Made by a program: the position numbers and the translations under genes | Shown here: one piece after another, positions 12,034-18,397 of the stretch | Layout of the letters: each line of letters starts with the position of its first letter | Position numbering within the stretch: the stretch's first letter is position 1 | Assembly (NCBI GenBank): GCA_030613765.1 | Contig: JAUWLI010000022.1 | Location: forward strand, 1 to 18,397 | Source of the DNA: Phycisphaerae bacterium | GTDB taxonomy: Bacteria > Planctomycetota > Phycisphaerae > Sedimentisphaerales > SG8-4 | DNA: 18,397 nucleotides | Reading direction: 5' to 3' | Notes under the pieces: generated by a model | What the model was told of the DNA's origin: nothing | What the model saw: the letters and a program-made list of their open reading frames with translations, nothing else | Databases searched by the model: none

Positions 12034-14625
12034 ATGATGAACAAAAAACTTAAAACATCAAAATCCATGATTAGACAATCGCTATGTATCATTGTAATGC
12101 TGCTTGTCTGCAGCAGCGCGGTAGCACAAGACTTTGTTCCTTTCGTTATTCCCGCCCGGCCAAATCCTGGCTCGCTGATAGCGTATCCTTCCTCGCACCC
12201 AATCAAGACCGATAGTCAACGCCTTGTTGCCCACTCCAGCCACTTCTATAGCAACAAGGGTCGCGTCCGCCTGTGGGGTGTCAACCTGTCATTTGGAGCA
12301 AACCTGCCCAAAAAAGAAGATGCCTCCTACATTGCGGCCCGCCTTGCCGCCGCCGGCGTCAACGCCATTCGTTGTCACCACATGGATACTGCTCGGTGGC
12401 CCCGTGGACTGTGGAACGCAAAGGACGGTAAAACCATCGCTCCCGAGGCACTGGACAGATTAGACTTTTTTATCGACCAGCTTGCCCGCCGCGGAATTTA
12501 TGTCAATATCAACCTTCACGTTGGCCGAGCACATAGTCAATATCTGGACTTGCCCAAGACCAATCGCCAATATGACAAAATATCCAACATCTTCACGCCC
12601 GCACTCATCGATGCTCAGAAAAAATTTGCCCGCGAATTGCTGACCCACGTTAACAAATATCGCAAGCTCAGTTACGCCGACGACCCTGCTGTGGCGATTG
12701 TGGAAATCACTAATGAGAACAGCCTCTTTATGTGGGGCAGCGAGCAGACACTACGGACACTTCCACCATACTATGCGAATATCCTGCGAAGCAAATTCAA
12801 TACCTGGTTACAAAAACGCTACAACTCAGACCAGAAGCTGCGTAATATCTGGTCCGAAGGCGCTGAAGAACTGGGGAAAAACCTGCTCGAAAACAGCAAC
12901 TTCCAGACAAGTGAACCGGCCAAAAGTGTCCCGAAGAACTGGAATCTCGAACAACATTCCGGCTGCAAAGCCTCGCTGTCACGCACACGCTATAAGGGCA
13001 AAGATGCATTGCGAATCGATATTAGTAAGGCCGATGACACTGAATGGCACCTACAGCTCAACCAGGGAGGTCTCGTTGTCAAATCGGGTCAGTACTACAC
13101 AGTTACTTTTAACGCCGCCGTTGATAAGTCGCGAAAGATCGGGTGTGCCGTCAGCCAGGCCCACAGCCCCTGGAATAATCTCGGGCTGTCAAGACAGGTG
13201 GTGTTGAAAAATGAATGGCAAAGTTTTCGATATGGTTTTGTTGCAAAGGCCGATGATGAAAATACCCGTATCAGCTTTTCTTTTGGCGGCAGTGACATTC
13301 CGGTATACCTTGCCAATATCGAGTTTCGGCCCGGCGGCCGTGTGGGCCTGGAAAAAGGCGAATCAATCAAGGCCGGTACGGTTGCTGTATTTGCTAATAG
13401 TGAGAGCCCAGCTCGCACACTTGACCGAATGCGATTCCTGGCCGAGACGGAAAAGGCCTACTTCGATGGAATGCGAAACTTTATCAAGAATGACTTGGGC
13501 TGCAAAGCTCTGGTAACCGGCACAATTGTCTTTGGACCGCTGGGTCTATATGCCCAAAGTGATATGGATTTCATCGACGCCCACGCATACTGGCAGCACC
13601 CGCGCTTTCCGGGCAGGCCGTGGGATAGTGGCAACTGGCTCATCGACCAGAAACCAATGACGGACTACCCCGCTCAGGCCACGCTGTTTCGCCTGGCAGC
13701 CGAACGCCTCGACGGAAAGCCCTTTACCGTCAGCGAATACAATCACCCCGCTCCTCTCGATTCACAGGCCGAGTGTGTCCCTATGATAGCATCCTTCGCC
13801 GCCGCACAGGACTGGGACGGCATCTGGCTATACACTTACAGTCACAGCTCGGACGGTTGGTATCGTGAAAACCTCAACAGCTATTTCGACATAGACACAA
13901 ATCCCGCCAAGTGGGGCTTTATGCGGGCTGGAGCGGTTATTTTCCGTGAGGCAGTACTTACACCACTTGAGGAACATCTGGTCGCTGCCCTAAGTAGCTC
14001 ATTTGATGTTGTGCAGCAGTTAGCACAGCTGCATCTCAAGTATGACCGTGACATGTTAGGAATCGTTAATGCGGTCTGTGGTGCAACCCCCCAGAAAGTG
14101 TTGAATGATCAGTTGTATGTAAGTCTTCGGTCTTTATCCGGCGAAGAGCAGACAGAGAAGTCTTTTACGAATCTGATATGGTCGGCTGAAGACGGCAAGG
14201 GCTTATATATTGCCCAGGGCGGTGCAGGTGTTCTGGCGGGAGACACAACCAAATTCGAGCGATGCCAAATTGATGAGCCTGCCTTTGCGGTAATTACAGC
14301 CACACCGCTCGATGGAATGCTCTGGTGGCGCAGTGGTAAGATTCTAATCACTGCTTGTGGGCGGTGTGAGAACGTGGGGATGAAGTTCTCTAAGGACAGG
14401 CGCACAGTAGGACGTCAATGGGGTCACGGGCCAGCCCAGATTGAAGTGGTGAAGGGCGCGGTAGAAACACCGGGAGGAGATTGGCTGTGTCAGGCGTTAG
14501 GTCCTGATGGCCTAGCTAAAGCCGATGTGCCTGTTCGGTCTGAGGATAGCAGGAACTATATTGATTTATCACCGCAATACAAAACCATGTGGTATCTTTT
14601 GACAAGAAACACAGAATCCGATTAA
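12034..14625 (+). CDS. Secreted clan GH-A (GH5-like) glycoside hydrolase with internal CBM4/9-like module
   Basis: An 863-residue secreted glycosidase. The signal peptide ends at about SSAVA (cleavage near residue 31). A TIM-barrel follows, with RLWGVNLSFGANL, GVNAIRCHHMD, GIYVNINLHVG and the acid/base block EITNENSL (E228), the usual clan GH-A Asn-Glu pair. At about 280-435 a beta-sandwich of the CBM4_9 type is inserted (NLLENSNF start, then WNLEQHSG, VKSGQYYTVTFNAAV, and ISFSFGGSDIPVYLANIEF). The barrel then resumes and ends with the nucleophile block FTVSEYNHP (E568) and WLYTYSHSSDGW. The last 200 residues look like a beta-domain. Substrate cannot be assigned; beta-linked hexose or mannose glycans are typical. 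ATG 12034 has AAGGAG six bases upstream; TTG 12028 is less likely. It sits 27 nt from each neighbour. Confidence 0.82.
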   Translation: MMNKKLKTSKSMIRQSLCIIVMLLVCSSAVAQDFVPFVIPARPNPGSLIAYPSSHPIKTDSQRLVAHSSHFYSNKGRVRLWGVNLSFGANLPKKEDASYIAARLAAAGVNAIRCHHMDTARWPRGLWNAKDGKTIAPEALDRLDFFIDQLARRGIYVNINLHVGRAHSQYLDLPKTNRQYDKISNIFTPALIDAQKKFARELLTHVNKYRKLSYADDPAVAIVEITNENSLFMWGSEQTLRTLPPYYANILRSKFNTWLQKRYNSDQKLRNIWSEGAEELGKNLLENSNFQTSEPAKSVPKNWNLEQHSGCKASLSRTRYKGKDALRIDISKADDTEWHLQLNQGGLVVKSGQYYTVTFNAAVDKSRKIGCAVSQAHSPWNNLGLSRQVVLKNEWQSFRYGFVAKADDENTRISFSFGGSDIPVYLANIEFRPGGRVGLEKGESIKAGTVAVFANSESPARTLDRMRFLAETEKAYFDGMRNFIKNDLGCKALVTGTIVFGPLGLYAQSDMDFIDAHAYWQHPRFPGRPWDSGNWLIDQKPMTDYPAQATLFRLAAERLDGKPFTVSEYNHPAPLDSQAECVPMIASFAAAQDWDGIWLYTYSHSSDGWYRENLNSYFDIDTNPAKWGFMRAGAVIFREAVLTPLEEHLVAALSSSFDVVQQLAQLHLKYDRDMLGIVNAVCGATPQKVLNDQLYVSLRSLSGEEQTEKSFTNLIWSAEDGKGLYIAQGGAGVLAGDTTKFERCQIDEPAFAVITATPLDGMLWWRSGKILITACGRCENVGMKFSKDRRTVGRQWGHGPAQIEVVKGAVETPGGDWLCQALGPDGLAKADVPVRSEDSRNYIDLSPQYKTMWYLLTRNTESD

Positions 14626-14652
14626 GTCATCAGTAAAAACGAGGAGTTTATG

Positions 14653-17600
14653 ATGAAGGCCTTTGGCATAGGACTTATCGTTTTAATCCTTTTGACCACT
14701 TCAACAGCGATGGCGTTCAATGGGCATATCGTCACCCAAGGCCCGCTGAAATTGACTATAGACAACATCGAAGATGTAACAGAGTACAACAAGCCACGCG
14801 ATGTAAAGGTTACAGTCAAAAATAACGGCGGCTCTCCTCTGCAGGTTCTGTTGCGTATGTCAGACCTTGTGGATGAATGGTATGCTATGGGCGAAACGGA
14901 AAAACGTCTCGCAGTTGCTCCCGGTCAGGGGGCAGAAGCTACTTTTCGAATAGCTGCTGGAAAGGGCGCATATTCGGCACTATACCCCGTTCATATTTAC
15001 GCAACTTTTAAGCACAAGAGACAAACAATAACAATCCACGCTATTCAAATTTTCAAATCAAGTTTTGAGAAAGCAATCCCCTCGTCCCGAAAGCCGGATG
15101 AAATGCCAACCAATATCGTTCCTGCCAATGGAGCCCTGCCGCTTTGGCCTTTGAGAACAAATCGTGTCACCTGGCGCTTTCACGATAAGCCCCTGGTCTA
15201 TATGCTCGTTGGCTGGCAGGGTTCTTCCACAGAATCATCCGCCAGCTTTTCAATTCACCAACTGACTCGCGGCACATCGAAACACGCCATTCACATGCAC
15301 CCACCGTGGAAATCCGGCAACGGAACTATCTTCACCGAATATATGCTCAAGCTCCCGGATGTCGTGCCAATCAAACTCACTTTTGCCAACGCCATACGCG
15401 ACCACACAGAGCAAGAACCACCCAGCGACGGCGTAACATTTCGTGTCTGGGCCGGTGACCAGAAACTTTTCGAGCGTCACACCGATAGCAAGAAATGGGT
15501 AGATGGAGAAGCTGACTTGAGCAAGTTCGCCGGCAAGAAAATACTCCTGCGATTAGAAAGCCATCCGGGACCGAAGCGTAATACAACCTGCGATTCATCC
15601 TATTGGGGCGAACCGACAGTTGTTGCAGGAACACCGCCTCGGCAACTAACAGACACCGAACGAGAAAAACTCCGCAAGCGCGCCAGAAGCATCCTCAAAT
15701 CGCAAAAAGCATCCGACGACAACGAATTCGTTTTCAAACTTGAGGACAATTGCACAGCGGCTCTTGTCCTGGGCAAAAACGGTTTGGCTGACTCCGCTAT
15801 TGCTTTCGGCGAAGATGAACACTGTGTCGTATTCGACGGCTTAAACATCTCGGTCCTTCGTAACAAGCTCGGATGCGGATCATCACAACTCATCTTTCGA
15901 AAGGTTGATACGAAAAAGGACAGGCTGTTCGGGAAACTAAATATAACTCATCACCTTTCGCTCACAGACGAAGATTTTACTCTAACTGCGGAAGTTTGGA
16001 AAGACAAAGCCGGCCTGCGTATAAAGCTTAAATGCCCCAAACGGATTACCGATATAGCACTGGGACAGGCCGACCAGAAAGCCTCTCGCGCTTACTATGG
16101 CCATGGATACTGCATCGTTGAGCCGAAAGCCTTCAGGGCAAACTTCGGAGGTCATAACCTGTCAACGAGCCATGTCGGATTCGATTTTGACAAAGGCATC
16201 TCACTTCTAACTGCTTGTGACAATCCGCCTGACTATCTCGAAGTGAACCCGGACCAAAGGACATACGCGCTTCACACGCACCTCGATGCTACGATGACGT
16301 TCGTGCCGAGTATCAAGGGCGCTTTTGATTGTGCCAGAAAGTACCGTCCCCTGTTCGATAAGAAACCAGCGACTGGCCTAAAGAATAAGGCAGGCCGATT
16401 TGTATTCGATATATGGGGCGGACGCTATACCGAAATCGCTGAGACGATGAAGCAAATGATAAATTACGGCCTGACTGATTCGCTCCTTACCGTGCATGTA
16501 TGGCAGCGATGGGGTTACGACTACCGCCTGCCGGATATTTATCCACCCTTGCCGTCACTCGGCACAATTGAAGATATGCAGCAGATTGCAAAGGTATGTG
16601 CCGAGCAGGATATCCCCTGGGGCCTGCACGATAATTATATCGACATTTATCCCGATGCGGCCGATTACAGCTATAACCATATCTGCTTCACCGAACAGGG
16701 TGAGCCTATCAAGGCCTGGCTCAATGAAGGACGCGACGCTCAGAGCTATCGCTGGCGGCCGGACCACATCATGCCCTTCATCAAACGAAATCTAAAACTC
16801 ATAAAGCCGAACTTAAAACCCACACACTACTTCATAGACGTTTTTACTTCGCTGCCATGCTTCGACTTCTACGATAGATATGGAAATTTTCACTCGATGC
16901 TCGAAACCCGCAAATCATGGGGCGAGGCCTTCGCCTGGATACGGGACTATCTCGGTGAAAATGCGCCCACCACGTCCGAGGCAGGACACGACCAGCTTAT
17001 CGGATACCTCGACGGCTCCGATTGTCAGCATTTGCAGCTTTCACCTGTGGGTAAGAGATTCTGCATTAGACTTGACTGCAAAGACTGGGAGCGTGTGCCG
17101 TGGTTCGATGCAGTCCTGCACGATAAATTCAGCCTGCATGGCGTCGGCTATTCCGGTCGTTACCAGGGCGGGCGAGAGCGGCGTAACCACGGCATCGAAA
17201 GCGATGATTACATCAGCGCCGAGGTTCTTGAAGGACACGCCCTTATGATTGACCGGCCGGCCTTTGGCCGCGGCGCCATCCGAAAGTACTGGCTCACACA
17301 GGATTTCATCCGAAGTATAGCCCTCGACAGTATCGAGAATGTAGAGTTCGTTAATGGAGATATACACAAACAGCTCATCAAATGGAAATCCGGAGCGCAG
17401 GTTTACGTTAATCGCGGCGATAAGGACTGGCAGGTGGCCGGCAAAATCCTTCCCCAATACGGATACTTCGCAAAGAATGGCCAAATCGAATCGAGCATCG
17501 AAAAAATTGATAGTATTATTGTCGAACAATCACATGCGCCATCAAACTATTACTTTAACGCGCGTGGATTCAGTCAAGACGCAACACTGGCAATCAGCCC

Positions 17601-18327
17601 GGCAGCCGATAGGCTCGAATATCTCGGTAATCGAAGGTTCAAGCTGATTGTGAACTGGAATGTTCAAAGAGCGGCACAGAAGGACCTGCAAATTTTCATA
17701 CACTTTAATAATCCAAAGTCCGAACGGCCCGACAAAATCGCCTTCCAGAGCGGCGGCAATCCCACCACCGGCACAAGTAAATGGGCCGGCCGCGTCACAA
17801 CCGGCGAAAAATGGATTGCACAAATCCCAAAAACATATGGCGTAAGCGAGTATGAAATCACAATCGGACTATGGGACCCCTCCACAGGCAGACACTTCGC
17901 TCTTTACGGAGATGACGATGGCAGCACACGCTATCACCTCGGCAAACTTATAGCTGAAGGAACAGACGAAAACATTACGAACATTCGACTCGTCAAGCAT
18001 AAATCCAAGCCCCAGCCGCCGCTGCGGTGGAACGTCGGCAAAACTCCGGTTGACTTTGGTCCTGTCGTAACCGAAGGTGCATTCCGCTGCCGGTTGAGAG
18101 GCGATATTATCTTTGTCACTCCATTGCCCGGCCTCAAACCATTTACGGTTACACTGCGCACCGACAAGCTGGCCGGTACTAAAGGCAAATACGCTACATC
18201 AATATCAGCCATCGATGCTGACGACAAAAATATACGAAGTGTTAAATTCGATGCACAAAATACCCAGATTCGGTTTCAGACACGTGAAAACGAGTTCGCA
18301 TATAAGATCGTGCTGAAACGCTTATAA
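14653..18327 (+). CDS. Secreted giant multidomain glycoside hydrolase, GH101/DUF5696-like
   Basis: A 1224-residue exported protein with signal peptide ending TSTAMA (about residue 21). The layout is an NEW3-like Ig sandwich (about 25-140; VKVTVKNNG and YPVHIYATF), a jelly-roll (about 150-330), a large beta-sandwich (about 350-570), a TIM-barrel (about 580-850; FDIWGGRYTEI, HVWQRWGYDYRLP and IPWGLHDNYIDIYPDA) and a C-terminal beta-rich tail. In the barrel, HYFIDVFTS (D729) and PTTSEAGHDQLIGYLDG (E776) look like the nucleophile and acid/base of retaining GH101, GH31 or GH36 relatives, 47 residues apart. GH101 enzymes release O-glycans from mucin-type glycoproteins; whether this one does is unknown. 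Overall similarity is remote, so another family is possible. ATG 14653 has GAGGAG six bases upstream; ATG 14650 would leave only three. It is third in the operon, 27 nt after the previous stop. Confidence 0.68.
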   Translation: MKAFGIGLIVLILLTTSTAMAFNGHIVTQGPLKLTIDNIEDVTEYNKPRDVKVTVKNNGGSPLQVLLRMSDLVDEWYAMGETEKRLAVAPGQGAEATFRIAAGKGAYSALYPVHIYATFKHKRQTITIHAIQIFKSSFEKAIPSSRKPDEMPTNIVPANGALPLWPLRTNRVTWRFHDKPLVYMLVGWQGSSTESSASFSIHQLTRGTSKHAIHMHPPWKSGNGTIFTEYMLKLPDVVPIKLTFANAIRDHTEQEPPSDGVTFRVWAGDQKLFERHTDSKKWVDGEADLSKFAGKKILLRLESHPGPKRNTTCDSSYWGEPTVVAGTPPRQLTDTEREKLRKRARSILKSQKASDDNEFVFKLEDNCTAALVLGKNGLADSAIAFGEDEHCVVFDGLNISVLRNKLGCGSSQLIFRKVDTKKDRLFGKLNITHHLSLTDEDFTLTAEVWKDKAGLRIKLKCPKRITDIALGQADQKASRAYYGHGYCIVEPKAFRANFGGHNLSTSHVGFDFDKGISLLTACDNPPDYLEVNPDQRTYALHTHLDATMTFVPSIKGAFDCARKYRPLFDKKPATGLKNKAGRFVFDIWGGRYTEIAETMKQMINYGLTDSLLTVHVWQRWGYDYRLPDIYPPLPSLGTIEDMQQIAKVCAEQDIPWGLHDNYIDIYPDAADYSYNHICFTEQGEPIKAWLNEGRDAQSYRWRPDHIMPFIKRNLKLIKPNLKPTHYFIDVFTSLPCFDFYDRYGNFHSMLETRKSWGEAFAWIRDYLGENAPTTSEAGHDQLIGYLDGSDCQHLQLSPVGKRFCIRLDCKDWERVPWFDAVLHDKFSLHGVGYSGRYQGGRERRNHGIESDDYISAEVLEGHALMIDRPAFGRGAIRKYWLTQDFIRSIALDSIENVEFVNGDIHKQLIKWKSGAQVYVNRGDKDWQVAGKILPQYGYFAKNGQIESSIEKIDSIIVEQSHAPSNYYFNARGFSQDATLAISPAADRLEYLGNRRFKLIVNWNVQRAAQKDLQIFIHFNNPKSERPDKIAFQSGGNPTTGTSKWAGRVTTGEKWIAQIPKTYGVSEYEITIGLWDPSTGRHFALYGDDDGSTRYHLGKLIAEGTDENITNIRLVKHKSKPQPPLRWNVGKTPVDFGPVVTEGAFRCRLRGDIIFVTPLPGLKPFTVTLRTDKLAGTKGKYATSISAIDADDKNIRSVKFDAQNTQIRFQTRENEFAYKIVLKRL

Positions 18328-18348
18328 AGGTAATATAAGGAGAAGACA

Positions 18349-18397
18349 ATGAATAAGACTAACTCTACCGTGGTATTTATGGCATCGATTTTATTTG
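18349..18397 (+). CDS. 5' end of a further exported protein (truncated by window)
   Basis: After AAGGAG and a 6-nt spacer, ATG 18349 opens MNKTNSTVVFMASILF and runs off the window. The polar-basic start followed by a hydrophobic run looks like the beginning of a signal peptide. It lies 21 nt after the GH101-like gene with the same ribosome-site spacing, so it is very likely the fourth gene of the operon. Function cannot be seen. Confidence 0.7.
   Translation, partial: MNKTNSTVVFMASILF

Noticed and set aside
17041..17529. 162-codon antisense frame inside the GH101-like gene
   Set aside because: It is a shadow of the strong coding frame on the plus strand and has no ribosome site or recognisable domain.

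Overview
The window reads as an AT/GC-balanced chromosomal segment of an anaerobic, glycan-degrading bacterium, most likely a planctomycete of the Phycisphaerae/Sedimentisphaerales type. This is an inference from gene content: secreted BNR sialidase, DUF1593 protein, giant multidomain glycosidases, a TMTC-like TPR membrane protein, a small soluble Ser/Thr kinase, and a split-Soret cytochrome remnant. No ribosomal marker is present, so the taxonomy is tentative.

Layout. (1) Bases 2-910 are a complete IS5-family (IS427-like) insertion sequence with 19-bp terminal repeats. Its transposase is split over two frames at a G5A6 run. It sits against the 3' remnant of a split-Soret cytochrome c gene (911-1265). 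(2) On the minus strand, an ArsR-family regulator gene (1452-1817) overlaps a 46-codon cysteine-rich small gene (1363-1503). A promoter and a palindromic operator lie almost on the arsR start codon. (3) A secreted sialidase (2265-3389) and a lipoprotein metallophosphoesterase (3498-4490) lie between two hairpin-rich intergenic stretches. These stretches share a 59-bp direct repeat and a 12-bp inverted repeat. (4) tRNA-Asn(GUU) is on the minus strand (4936-5008) with its own promoter. (5) A Ser/Thr protein kinase gene overlaps a PPP-like phosphatase gene that has a non-canonical second metal motif (5354-7070). A GT21-like membrane glycosyltransferase (7145-8410) follows. (6) A TMTC-like membrane protein with about eight C-terminal TPRs spans 8518-10770. 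(7) A promoter at 10818-10846 starts a tight CAZyme operon: a DUF1593 nucleoside-hydrolase-like protein, a clan GH-A glycosidase with a carbohydrate-binding module inside its barrel, a 1224-residue GH101/DUF5696-like protein, and the first codons of another exported protein cut by the window end.

How they fit together. The last four genes share 21-27 nt gaps, AG-rich ribosome sites six bases before the chosen starts, and export signals, so they look like one secreted or periplasmic glycan-degradation unit. The upstream sialidase could act on the same kind of glycoconjugate, but that is inference. The kinase and phosphatase look like a reversible phosphorylation pair whose target is unknown; the adjacent glycosyltransferase is the nearest candidate. 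The most unusual items are the kinase/atypical-PPP pair, the overlapping arsR/cysteine-rich small gene, the repeat-flanked sialidase cassette, and the large GH101-like protein. I found no CRISPR array, phage module or convincing rho-independent terminator.
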